Origin: Bufo bufo
Lineage: Eukaryota > Chordata > Amphibia > Anura > Bufonidae
Direction: 5' to 3'
Length of the DNA: 64,000 nt
Assembly (NCBI RefSeq): GCF_905171765.1
Contig: NC_053391.1
Coordinates: forward strand, 188,180,559-188,244,558
Every line of letters starts with the position of its first letter. Within the stretch, counting starts at the first letter, position 1. Positions 55,887 to 64,000 of this stretch are shown one piece after another. Both the position numbers and the translations under genes were made by a program. Below the pieces are notes generated by a model. It was not told the DNA's origin. It saw only the letters and a program-made list of their open reading frames with translations, and did not search any database.

Positions 55887-56753
55887 TCCAACTCTATGGC
55901 CTCTGTTTCCTCTCGGGGGGCGTTGTTCTCCTTGTCGAGATTGTGGATGCTCTGTACTTGAACCTGAGCGTGCAGATTCAGATGATGAGGAGCGCCATCT
56001 TGTGGGATTGGGATACTGGTTTTTAGTCTCGGTCCATCTGTAGACTCGTTTGTACCTATAGTCCTCGGTGTAGGAACTTGTTTCTTTTTGTCGTTTCTAC
56101 TTCTTTTCTATGTTGTGACAGAGTGGATTCGATCCTAGTTTTCAATTGATAAAAACTGTCTGTAGGAAGGAGCCCAGCCACACACCCCTGTGAAGGAGCC
56201 CAGCACCTCCTGCGTCCTCCGAATCTCCTCCTTGCTCCCAGTTAGATTGCCGTAATCTTGCGATGTGCGAGCTCGCACAGGGAAGGAACACGATACCCGG
56301 CACTGAGTTCACGCATCGCGAGATTATGGCAATCTAACTGTGAGCCAAGGAGGAGATTCGGAGGACGCAGGCGGTGCTGGGCTCCTTCACAGGGGGGCGT
56401 GGCTGGGCTCCAAGAAGGTTAGTACAGCCCCTTGGGCTCCTTACCAGGTCAATTACATATCTATAAAATCATTTTTAAACACAATAAAAGGACACAGCTT
56501 TATGGGACAGGTATATTGCGGACATGCTAGCGGCTATCTAGCCGTGCATGTCCGCAGCACTATAAGCTAAAACGAGGTGACAGAATCCCTTTAAATAGAA
56601 GGTCTATAAGTCTGTCTCGATTCTGTCATTCTGTCTCCTGCTCTGTGTGAGATCTTCTCATTCTAGCGTTCGATGGGCGTCTCAGCACATTGAAACCTTT
56701 GATATATCGCTGATATATTGAAAGTTTTTTCAAATTACAGGTAAACTTTGGCC

Positions 56754-57132
56754 TTAAACGGGATTTCCAGGATTATGGCCCTTTTTAACTGTCCCCCTGC
56801 AGTATGTGGTACCTGTTTAAAAACCATACTCACCTGCACCCGCACGCCGCTCTGGCTCCCTTCAGGGGTCTTCTATTCCCTTCCTGTAAACTTCTGGATG
56901 CCACTGCTTGCTCACATGTCTCTTGGGAACATGTCACAGCTGAGGCCAGTCATTAACTGTATGGTGTGAACGTGGCCACATCCGTACATTTGGCTGGAAG
57001 GAAACAGGCTGAGGTCTCTAAAAGGTGCCAGGGCAGTGTAATGGAGCAATGGGGAGCAGAAGAGTTTTCATTAGGTACCACATGCTCCAGGACATAGTTA
57101 AAAAGGCCATTATTTTGGAAGGACCTCTTTAA
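56754..57132. mobile_element. T2-type TTAA MITE
   Basis: TTAA at 56754-56757 and 57129-57132, termini TTAAACGGGATTTCCAGGAT and, inverted, TTAAAGAGGTCCTTCC, then GGCCTTTTTAACT in both arms and GTGGTACC in both. The left TTAA is also the right edge of the preceding outer element. Confidence 0.75.
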
Positions 57133-57292
57133 CCTCCTAACAGTCACATAAAATTGGAAAAACCCTCCCAAAAATGTCACTTTTTTTATTGTAGATTTTA
57201 AATATGTGTCTGAAGTTAATCTTGTAGGGCCGCACAACCTCAGCGGACAAAATTGCATTTTTTAACCCTATAGTGACATAACTAATTTATCC
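57129..57292. repeat. Fragment of old TTAA-type repeat
   Basis: Begins TTAACCTCCTAACAGTCAC and matches the start of the 40791 region (CAGTCACAT(T)AAAATTGG, CTCCCAAAAATGTCAC). It shares its TTAA with the MITE to its left. Confidence 0.6.
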
Positions 57293-57405
57293 TTAAAAGG
57301 ATTGGCCTCTTCATACAGATATTGGTGGGGTACCAGAGTTAGATCCCTCACCAACCTACCATGAGATGAGGCCATCAATATGAAAATCCCAGAAAACCCC
57401 TTTAA
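57293..57405. mobile_element. Short T2-type MITE (113 bp)
   Basis: TTAA at 57293-57296 and 57402-57405; termini TTAAAAGGATTGGCCTC and inverted TTAAAGGGGTTTTCTGG, with ATATTGGTGG/ATATTGATGG blocks. Related to 4107-4426. Confidence 0.7.
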
Positions 57406-57724
57406 CCTGAGGCCCTCAGGGTCTTACTGTATTAACTCCAAGTCCCCAATGCCTTATTAACCCCTGACTCCAGTCATCCATTGCCATATATCATACTCAC
57501 TTTGGCTAAAAATACTCCTCAAAAATGCTGAAAGGAATAATTATTACTCTGCTGGAAAAAATATAGTGCGATCTCTGAGTGCAAATTAGATAGCATCCAG
57601 AAAAATAATAATGGCGCACAGATTATCAGATTGCCCCACATGGTAATAGTGCCATACACAGTGCTCCCCTAAACATCCTATACAGTAATAGTGACCCCTA
57701 CATACTAATAATGCCACGCTTGGA

Positions 57725-57897
57725 GAAGAGTCCATCAAAACTGGTTGTAAAGGAAACCTGGTTAGTTGTCCTAGTAACCAATCAGATTCCAGCTTTTATT
57801 TTTCAGAGCTCCTTTGGAAAATAAAGGTGGAATCGGATTTGTTCCTATGGTCAACTAAGCCAGTTTTCCTTTATACTAGTTTTGATAAATCTCCCCT
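57725..57897. repeat. Possible MITE with diverged inverted ends
   Basis: ATCAAAACTGGT near the left is mirrored by ACTAGTTTTGAT at the right, and AAAGGAAACCTGGTTAG by CTAAGCCAGTTTTCCTTT. It is embedded in DNA with spaced CCCACA/TAATAATGCC motifs. No target duplication could be fixed. Confidence 0.55.
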
Positions 57898-58407
57898 TTT
57901 GTGCCACTAATAATGCCCATTATCTCCACACATCAAAAGCGGTCCCTTTGTTGCCCTACAAAGTAATAGGATGCTTTTTGAGCCCCACGTGTCTCCTTTG
58001 AATCCCATACATTAATGACTCATTTGTTCCCCCTATAAAGTGTCCCTTTGCGCTCCACCGTATCAGTGCTCCCCACATATTATTGATGTTTCTTTACTGT
58101 GCCCCCCTCCGCTGTATTGGTGCCCCCCACAATGTAATTAATGTAGTGTAGTGGCCGTGCCAGCATACTACAGCTCATCTTCTATTCACATGACCACTCA
58201 GCCATCACTGCCTTTAGAGGTCATGCATGCATCAATGGAAAATGACTGCTGAGTGCTGTGACTGGCTGAGAGGTCACATGAACGATGGATGTGACATCAT
58301 CACTTCTGAGCTGACAGAGACCACTGCAACAGAAGGAACCTTAAGATGACTTAAAGAGAACCTGTCCCCTTTCCTGAATAAGAGTTTTTAGTAACTACTT
58401 GCAATTC
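57898..58407. other. Unassigned, with a T2-like end
   Basis: The left part continues GCCCC/TAATG-type degenerate repeats like those flanking 57725. At 58353 a TTAAAGAGAACCTGTCCCC terminus of T2 type begins and is cut at 58408 by the LTR of chromovirus B. Confidence 0.4.
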
Positions 58408-58970
58408 TGTCACGAACCAGCAGGTGTGAACCCACTGTGCCCACGTGTCCCTACCTCCTCTAAGGGCATTGTCTAAGTGACCCCATGATCTCGCAGTAGC
58501 CCTGATGGTGAGGATAGACTCACGACTAAACGAAGGATTAGGCAGAGGCGAAGTCAGACAGGCAACTAGGTCAGGGAGGAGTCACAGGTACAGGTCAGGC
58601 AATCCGGGTCGGCAAAAGGAGAGTCAAATCAAGCAGGCAGGATCAAACAGGTAGCAGAGTCCAGGAACACAAGTACTGAGTCAGGAACACAAGAGGATAT
58701 CAGGAATCTTAGCAGGATACAAGGACTTTGACACTATGGCATCTGGGAAGACGGCTGAGCCACTTATATATATATGTATGATCCAACCCATAAAACACAG
58801 GAAGTAGATGCTCCGTTCCGGCCCTTAAGGAAATGCTGCAGAAACAAGCAGCAAGCATGCTGTGGCCACGGCTCGCAAGGAAACACTGAAGCAGATCACC
58901 GCTGAACACGGCACCCAGGACCGCGGGTGTGAAATCAGGGGAACAGCGACGCACAGCAACCACTGTTATA
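58408..58970 (-). repeat. Chromovirus B 3' LTR
   Basis: Starts TGTCACGAACC and ends near CACTGTTATA beside the C-rich (minus-strand purine) tract. The partner LTR is not in the window. The left boundary interrupts a T2-type terminus. Confidence 0.65.
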
Positions 58971-58989
58971 GTACCCCCCTCTTCTTGAG

Positions 58990-59192
58990 TCCACGACAAG
59001 ACAGAACCTTTTTATCAAGTTTGGAGCATGAATGTTCTCGTTCTGGTTCCCAATACCTCTCCTCAGGAACAAAGCCCTTCCAGTCCCAAGATAATAGGTC
59101 TTCTTGCCTCGCTTCCTGATGTCCAGAATGTCTTTCACCTCAAATATCTCGTCAGAATCTTCAGATACCGGAGTTGGAGTAGAAGGAGCCAT
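58990..59192 (-). pseudogene. Chromovirus B chromodomain remnant
   Basis: Encodes SDEIFEVKDILDIRKRGKKT and YYL, matching the start of an integrase chromodomain, then breaks; the remaining part (W-G-F, PEER, W-P-like) is read in other frames up to the polypurine tract. Between 59200 and 59800 only scraps of integrase C-terminal sequence are visible. Confidence 0.65.
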
Positions 59193-59805
59193 CGAGAAAG
59201 CAATTAAAGAACTACTGCTTTAGTAAGGCACACGTGAAAGGCATTAGGAATACACAGAGAGAGGCAGACGTAACTTATATGTCACTTCGTTGATCCTCCT
59301 CACTACTTCAAAGGGTCCAAGGAACCTAGGAGCAAACTTGAAACTGGGAACCCTTAGCGGATGTTTTTAGAGAAGAGCCATACCTTATCTCCAGACGAGA
59401 ACTGAGGCGTTTTTTCTTATACTCTTGTCTGCATTTGGTTTTCATGCGAGTGGACCGCTTTGTTGATGCAGTCCTTGGTGTTACGCCAAACCTTCAAAAA
59501 ATCCCTAAAAGAGGAATCCGCAGCTGGTTACCCCATAAGATGTAGGACAGGGAGAGGAGTATGAGGGTGTTGTCCATAAACGACAACAAATGGAGAGGTC
59601 CGTATACTCAATAGAGTGGTTGTTATAGGAGAATTCCAGTCCAAGGTAGCAATGTACCCAGTTGTGTTGGTCTGAAACAAAATTCCGCAGAGATAGTTAT
59701 CTCATATATGATTGACCCGCTCTACTTGCCAGTAGTTCTGGGGGATGATAACCGGAAGAGAAGTCCAGCTCAATTTCGACAAGCTGGCAAGAGCCTCTCT
59801 AAAGC

Positions 59806-60114
59806 TTAGAGGAAAACTGGGACTCCGCAAATCGGAAACAATATGCCAAGGTGACTATGCAAGCGAAATATGTGTCTCACAAACAGTTTAGCAAGTTCAA
59901 CAGCCGAAGGCAGTCCAGCCAAGGAATGCAGTGCGCCATCATGGAGAACAGGTCCACGGACAACCCAGATAGCTGTACATCCGGCAGAAGGCAGATCTGT
60001 AACAAAGTCCATAGCAATGTGTTGCCATGGGGTATTAGGAACAGAAAGAGGTAACAGCCCGGGTGGTTTGGTTCTAGAGACTTTATTCTGAGCACAGACG
60101 GTGCAGGCAGACAC
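59806..60114 (-). pseudogene. Chromovirus B integrase fragment
   Basis: SACTVCAQNKVSRTKPPG is the second half of the HHCC finger and linker; WQHIAMDFVTDLP carries the first catalytic Asp; later residues (LAKLFVRHIFRLH) match the stretch before the second Asp. Frame disrupted near 59985 and 59850. Confidence 0.75.
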
Positions 60115-60118
60115 ATAA

Positions 60119-60729
60119 TGTCACGGATGATGCGGTGTGGGTGGGAAACGCCACACCGAGCACAGGAGGAAAGGGGACAGGAACTAGGGCTGGAAACTAG
60201 GGTAAAGGAGAAGGTCACCTCCTAGAACAACCCTAATCCAAGTCCTGATTAACTATCAGTATGAACTGAGCTCGATGGTAGGAAAGTTCACACAGGAACC
60301 TATAGCCCTAACACACCCTGTAGGGCCCTGGTATAGTGACAGGACTTGAAACAACCTATTCCTCCACCAGAAGGATGAAGAGGAGTCTTCCTCAGGCCTA
60401 GATACAAAAGACAGGGAATCACAACAAACAAAATACAAATAAGGAAGACAACACTTAACTTCACGTGGAGCAAAGGCAGCGCCAGGAGCTTAACCGAGAT
60501 CCAACAACCAGCTAGCCCAGAGTCCAGAAACTGAAGCTATAAACTGGACCCCCAAAAGCGGTAAGCAGGAATAAAAAGGGGAGGTTAAATGACCATATCA
60601 ACAACACCTCAGACAAAGGTGTGGTCATTACCAAAACAACACAGATATAAATTATCCACAAAGAACCAGTTAGATTAACCCACGTGTTACCAGTCTCTCT
60701 GATCTCCTGTCACGGGAGCGTTCGTGACA
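60119..60729 (-). repeat. Chromovirus C 3' LTR (611 bp)
   Basis: Begins TGTCACGGATGATGC and ends GCGTTCGTGACA next to a CCCCCC tract. It lies inside the integrase of chromovirus B. The 5' LTR is not in the window. Confidence 0.85.
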
Positions 60730-61247
60730 GTACCCCCCTTCTACGGGTGACCTCCGGCAACCCAGGACCGACCAACCCGGGTGAGACCTGTGAAAGGCTT
60801 TCACCAAGCGACTGGCATTTACGTCGGATGCCGGTACCCACATCCTCTCGTCCATAACCCTTCCAGTGGACAAGATACTGAAGAGTTTTACGGAGAACTC
60901 AAGAGTCGATTATCTTGGTGATCTGAAATTCCAAACTACCATTCCACCATGATAGGAGCGGGTGGCAAGGAAGACGGATCCAAAGGTTCGACATATCTCT
61001 TTAACAAAGATTTGTGAAACACATTATGAATTTTCAGGGCTTGAGGAAGTTCAAGATGAAAAGCTACAGGATTAATGAAGGCAGTGATCTTATATGGACC
61101 AATAAATCTTGGACCCAACTTCCAAGAAGGTACCTTCAACTTAATTTTTCTTGTGGACAGCCACACAGAATCACCCACACTTAGGTCCGGACCATTCATA
61201 CTTTTCCTGTCAGCCACACGTTTATATTTGTTGCTCATATTTTTCAA
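60670..61247 (-). pseudogene. Chromovirus C integrase C terminus and chromodomain
   Basis: Frame 61247-60936 begins MKNMSNKYKRVADRK and carries GPDLSVGDSVWLST, LGPRFIGPYKI and KIHNVFHKSLLKRY. After a break near 60940 the chromodomain appears (DERMWVPASDVNASRLVKAF, 60850-60790) and runs on into the LTR. Confidence 0.85.
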
Positions 61248-61310
61248 GTTATTTAGAATTTTTCACTATATTGATGACAATGACGTTCTTCCTCAGGGAT
61301 ACCAGAAGTA

Positions 61311-61761
61311 TTAGAACCAGAAAATGTGCCAAACTGCGGGTGAAATCCATAGGCCCCAAAAAAACGGCGACTCACCAGTGGACTCCTGACTACGATTGTT
61401 TATGGCAAACTCTGCCAAAGACAAAAAGGAAGACCACTCCTCGTGGTTCTGAGATACAAAACATATCAAGTAAGTCTCCAGACTCTGATTAGTGCGCTCC
61501 GTTCGACTGAGGATGAAAAGCCAAAGAAAAGGACAGTTAAATTCCCAGAGGAGTACAGAGCGCCTTCCACAATCTGAAAACAAACTGAATCCCACGATCT
61601 GAGACATGAGGGAATGCCATGAAGTTTCAAAATGTTGTCAACAAATACCTGTGCAAGGGTTTTAGCATTAGGTAGGCCTGGTAATGCAATAAAATTTACC
61701 ATTTTACCAAAAGGCAATCACCCACTGTACCAGCAGAATAACTGTCTTTCCTGAAGAATTA
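61311..61761 (-). pseudogene. Chromovirus C integrase catalytic core, degraded
   Basis: MVNFIALPGLPNAKTLAQVF and KLHGIPS precede the second catalytic Asp region, which is frameshifted; ERTNQSLETYL and LAEFAINNRSQESTG follow in another frame, retaining the catalytic Glu. The first catalytic Asp region lies on the other side of the TIR element (near 63020). Confidence 0.8.
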
Positions 61762-61869
61762 CCGTATTTTTCGCCCTATAGGACGCACCGGCCCATAAGA
61801 CTCACCTAGGTTTTTGAGGAGGAAAATAAGAAAAAAATAATAATTTGAACCAAAAGGCTTTGAACTAAT

Positions 61870-62240
61870 GGTAGCCTGTGAATGACACTATTATGGGGGA
61901 TCTGTGGATGACACTGTTATGGGGATCTGTGGATGACACTGTTATGGGGGATCTGTGGATGACACTGTTATGGGGATCTTTGGATGACACTGTTATGGGG
62001 GATCTGTGGATGACACACTGTAATGGGGGATCTGTGGATGACACACTGTAATGTGGGATCTGTGGATGACACACTGTAATGGGGGGGTCTGTGGATTGCA
62101 CTGTTATGGGCGTCTGTGGATGGCACTGTTATGGGCGTCTGTGGATGGCACTGTTATGGGCGTCTGTGGATGGCACTGTTATGGGCGTCTGTGGATGGCA
62201 CATCTGTGGACGGCATGACACTGCTATGGGGGGGATCTGT
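61870..62240 (+). repeat. Minisatellite related to the 37-kb and 49-kb arrays
   Basis: About fourteen units of GGGGATCTGTGGATGACACTGTTATG with later GGGCGTCTGTGGATGGCACT variants. Confidence 0.9.
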
Positions 62241-62334
62241 GGATGACAGATGAATAGCATCTTATGCTATGTGTCATCCACACATATGCCCCATAACAGT
62301 GTCCCTGTGTATTGTGAATGACACCCAATACAGG

Positions 62335-62830
62335 GGGTGGGGGCTGGCATCTACACTAGTTTTGTAATGGCAGCGGGCCCAGTGCAGTCATTGTATTCTA
62401 TTGCACCGGGCCCCGCTCACTGTACTAATCGTATCTAACTGCAGGCAATGTTTAACTATAGAATATCTTCAATCCAGCAGCCTGTACTTACGTCCGTAGC
62501 AAGTAGCAGGCAGGAGACTGGGCGGGTGGGCAGTCACTGGCAGCGTAACTCACTACATCACATGCCCGCGCCGCCTGCTTCATTCATAAAGTGGGCGGAG
62601 CAGGCGCGTGACGTAGTGAGTTGTGCTGCCAGTGCCTGTCCACCCGCCCAGTCTCCTGCCTGCTACCTGCTACGGACGTAAGTACAGGCTGCTGGATTGA
62701 AGATATTCTATAGTTAAACAAACATTGCCTGCAGTTAGATACGATTAGTACAGTGAGCGGGGCTCGGTGCAATAGAATACAATGACTGCATCGGGCCCCG
62801 CTGCCATTACAAAACTAGATGCCGGCCCCC
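62335..62830. repeat. Long hairpin, arms about 235 bp
   Basis: The left arm (GGCATCTACACTAGTTTTGT, TCTAACTGCAGGCAATGTTT, CAGCAGCCTGTACTTACGTC) is mirrored on the right. The centre is near 62583. Small frames on both strands are mirror copies. Confidence 0.9.
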
Positions 62831-63029
62831 AGCCCCTTCTCCCTCCTCGCTGATACACCTCCGACCACGCTGTGCAGCATGAGGTCGGCGGTGTATCAGT
62901 GTAAACGGCAGCATTCGCCCCATAAGACGCACTGCCATTCCCCCCCCCCCACACTTTTGGGAGTGAAAGTGCATCTTATAGGGCGAAAAATAGGGCGAAA
63001 AATAGGGTAGGTAGATCAGTGATAAAGTC

Positions 63030-63362
63030 CATGGATACATGAGTTCATGGTCTGAATGGAATTGGTAACGGAAGTAAAGATCCAGAAGGCTGAGTATGTG
63101 TCACCTTGGCACGTGCACAGGTAGTCCAGGCTGACACATAGTCCTTCACACACTTACGCCACCCTGGCCACCAGAATCTATGAGATATGAGGTTGGCAGT
63201 GGACCTTCTCCCAGGATGTCCTGTAAGAACCGTACAATGATGTTCCTCCAACACCTTGTGACACAATTCCGGTGGCACAAAGAGTTTCCCAGAGGGACAC
63301 GAGTCCGGTACATCTCCCTGAGCATCTAACACCTTCACTTCAAGTAATTTAGTAAGACTCCT
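63030..63362 (-). pseudogene. Chromovirus C integrase zinc finger
   Basis: Contains LEEHHCTVLTGHPGRRS (His pair), RFWWPGW and WTTCARAKVTHTQPSG (Cys pair), the HHCC finger of gypsy integrases, followed in frame by IPFRP and, after a stop, MDFITDL up to the TIR element. Cys-1 of the CxxC pair is Trp-Thr-Thr-Cys, so one zinc ligand appears lost. Confidence 0.8.
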
Positions 63363-63594
63363 GTACTCCACTTGGGTTTCAATATAATGCTTTTATTTTG
63401 TGCGGTTTCCAGTCAAAAAACGTTTTCAGCTAGACAGCCTTCTTCAGTACAACTGGAAGGGCATATAAGGTATCACAATAAGTGTGCAATAGTCGTACAG
63501 CATATCAAGTATCACAATAAGTGTGCAATAGACATATAGCACATAGTATATTGGTTATAATTTTAACAGAAGAAGAAAAACATATTGATATAGC
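63363..63594 (-). mobile_element. Penelope-type 3' end fragment
   Basis: On the minus strand: CTGAAGAAGGC, spacer, AGCTGAAAACGTT (63447-63419), then AAACCGCACAAAATAAAAGC. This follows the same plan as the other Penelope ends. A 47-bp block (TATCACAATAAGTGTGCAATAG) is duplicated at 63469-63535. No coding part is attached. Confidence 0.6.
63419..63447 (-). ncRNA. Hammerhead-like motif, second copy
   Basis: On the minus strand CTGAAGA matches the hammerhead core CUGANGA exactly, followed by AGGCTGTCTAGCT (stem II candidate) and GAAAACGTT. The cleavage triplet GTT is permitted by the NUH rule but unusual. Stem III would be minimal. Confidence 0.3.
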
Positions 63595-64000
63595 CAGGGC
63601 CGTCTTTAATATTGATTGGACCCTGGGCAAAAATTTACTTGGGCCCCCTGGATCCAGCCTTCCCACACCTTAGCAGGCAATCACGCCCTCCACCACAACA
63701 CACACACAAAAAATCCACACATCTGGTAGAGTACAGTGAATTACTGTAAATACTTCCAGTTCTGAAGACTCCAGCGGCTCAGGGTCAGTGCTCTGGGCAG
63801 CTGGGCTCAGGCTGGAAGTGGGCACCGCTCTGCAGGAAGGAGACCAGGGCTCGGCTCACCCTAGTGTTACAGTGCACCCCAGCACCCCACAGTATGCAGT
63901 ATAGCACCCTATAGTATACAGCAACCCACAGTATGCAGTATAGCACCCTATAGTATACAGCACCACACAGTATGCAGTTTAGCACCCCACACTATACAGT
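63595..64000. mobile_element. Start of a hAT-like element, cut by window edge
   Basis: Begins CAGGGCCGTCTTTAATATTG, a CAG-initiated hAT-style terminus. From about 63880 it carries CCCCACAGTATGCAGTATAGC repeats similar to 16120-16275. Target duplication and right end lie outside the window. Confidence 0.55.

Larger units (their letters stand above)
52245..56168 (-). mobile_element. Penelope-like element, nearly full length (3.9 kb)
   Basis: Flanked by GGAGCCCA at 52237-52244 and 56169-56176. The opposite arm of the host MITE preserves the uninterrupted sequence, confirming both ends. On the minus strand: N-terminal region, reverse transcriptase, GIY-YIG endonuclease, and a 3' region containing GAAAAAGGC...GCCAAAACGTC near 52380-52425. 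The polymerase frame is broken; the endonuclease frame is open. Confidence 0.9.
52052..56594. mobile_element. T2-type MITE split by a Penelope element
   Basis: TTAA at 52052-52055 and 56591-56594; perfect inverted termini TTAAAGGGATTCTGTCACCT. The arms (GCGGACATGC, ACAGCTTTATGGGACAGG) are palindromic; the hairpin core around GCAATCTAAC lies at 56180-56420. Without the Penelope insertion the MITE would be about 620 bp. Confidence 0.9.
51926..56757. mobile_element. Outer TTAA element enclosing a T2 MITE and a Penelope element
   Basis: TTAA at 51926-51929 and 56754-56757. Termini are diverged but both show TTAA, a mixed stretch, then AAAAAACTTTC(G/A)ATAT in inverted orientation, and GGTTTTGATCAG/CACATTGAAACC further in. 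The inner T2 MITE splits it at 52052-56594. Superfamily uncertain. Confidence 0.5.
58408..60118 (-). mobile_element. Chromovirus B, 3' part
   Basis: An LTR-like segment (58408-58970, starting TGTCACGAACC) is followed by a polypurine-type tract (minus strand GAAGAGGGGGGTAC) and minus-strand pol remains: chromodomain (59192-58990) and integrase (60114-59806). It stops at 60119, where the LTR of chromovirus C begins inside the integrase finger. Protein sequence differs clearly from A1, A2 and C. Confidence 0.8.
61762..63007. mobile_element. TIR DNA transposon in chromovirus C
   Basis: Left terminus CCGTATTTTTCGCCCTATAG and, inverted from the right, CCCTATTTTTCGCCCTATAA. The right end has a 14-bp duplication of GGGCGAAAAATA. 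TA lies on both sides, so a TA duplication is likely but unproven. It contains a minisatellite (61870-62240) and a 500-bp hairpin (62335-62830). No transposase; superfamily not assigned. Confidence 0.75.
60119..63362 (-). mobile_element. Chromovirus C, 3' part, interrupted
   Basis: LTR 60119-60729, polypurine tract (minus strand GAAGGGGGGTAC), chromodomain and integrase on the minus strand to 61760, a TIR element at 61762-63007, then the integrase finger and upstream linker to about 63362. There a Penelope-type end begins. Related to A1/A2 (same CWVPAS-type chromodomain and GPRFIGPYKI block) but more diverged and heavily mutated. Confidence 0.85.

Noticed and set aside
55597..56043. A 148-codon plus-strand frame
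   Set aside because: It is the antisense shadow of the Penelope N-terminal region, which has recognisable motifs on the minus strand.
1..64000. A previously undescribed functional gene system
   Set aside because: All long frames belong to known retroelement or transposon protein families; I saw no conserved non-element gene cluster.

Overview
The window looks like intergenic or intronic DNA from a large, repeat-rich vertebrate genome, most likely an anuran amphibian. That assignment is an inference from the mix of repeats: T2-type TTAA MITEs (TTAAAGG ends), piggyBac-type TTAA elements (TTAACCC ends), PIF/Harbinger-like MITEs, hAT and Tc1 elements, CR1, L1 and L2 LINEs, Penelope-like elements with GIY-YIG endonucleases, and Ty3/gypsy chromoviruses. 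I found no host protein-coding exon, tRNA, rRNA or CRISPR array. Almost every base I can assign belongs to a transposable element or a tandem repeat.

Layout. 1-6.7 kb: Penelope-end palindrome, foldback DNA, TTAA MITEs. 6.68-13.29 kb: a full-length minus-strand L1 bounded by a 15-bp target duplication; ORF1 is intact, ORF2 is broken, and a T2 MITE sits in ORF2. 13.4-16.4 kb: a hAT-like element carrying a Harbinger MITE and a minisatellite. 16.5-17.85 kb: a head-to-head Penelope pair. 18.95-35.16 kb: a deep nest. A CR1 LINE is split by two TTAA elements; the first (8 kb) holds a 5'-truncated chromovirus (A1, plus strand). The CR1 tail abuts a Tc1 element, and a complete chromovirus (A2, minus strand, 653-bp LTRs) has jumped into that Tc1. 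36.8-39.9 kb: a Tc1 remnant split by a second hAT element full of minisatellite. 39.9-46.8 kb: Harbinger MITEs and an L2 LINE in older repeat DNA. 48.6-51.3 kb: Tc1 end, minisatellite, L1 scrap, piggyBac-type half. 51.9-56.8 kb: an outer TTAA element containing a T2 MITE containing a Penelope element. 58.4-63.4 kb: two further chromoviruses, one inserted in the integrase of the other and itself interrupted by a TIR element. 63.4-64 kb: a Penelope end and the start of another hAT-like element.

The main value is stratigraphic. Many insertions can be removed in silico to restore a reading frame or a known repeat, which proves boundaries and order. Reading-frame integrity is poor: only L1 ORF1, two GIY-YIG modules and the 907-codon A1 pol segment are long uninterrupted frames. 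No new host system was found. The most interesting signals are a young chromovirus that carries crippling internal lesions, hammerhead-ribozyme-like motifs at Penelope ends, one minisatellite shared by unrelated transposons, and a common GGNNNNNTTCACAC terminus across several Harbinger-like MITE families.
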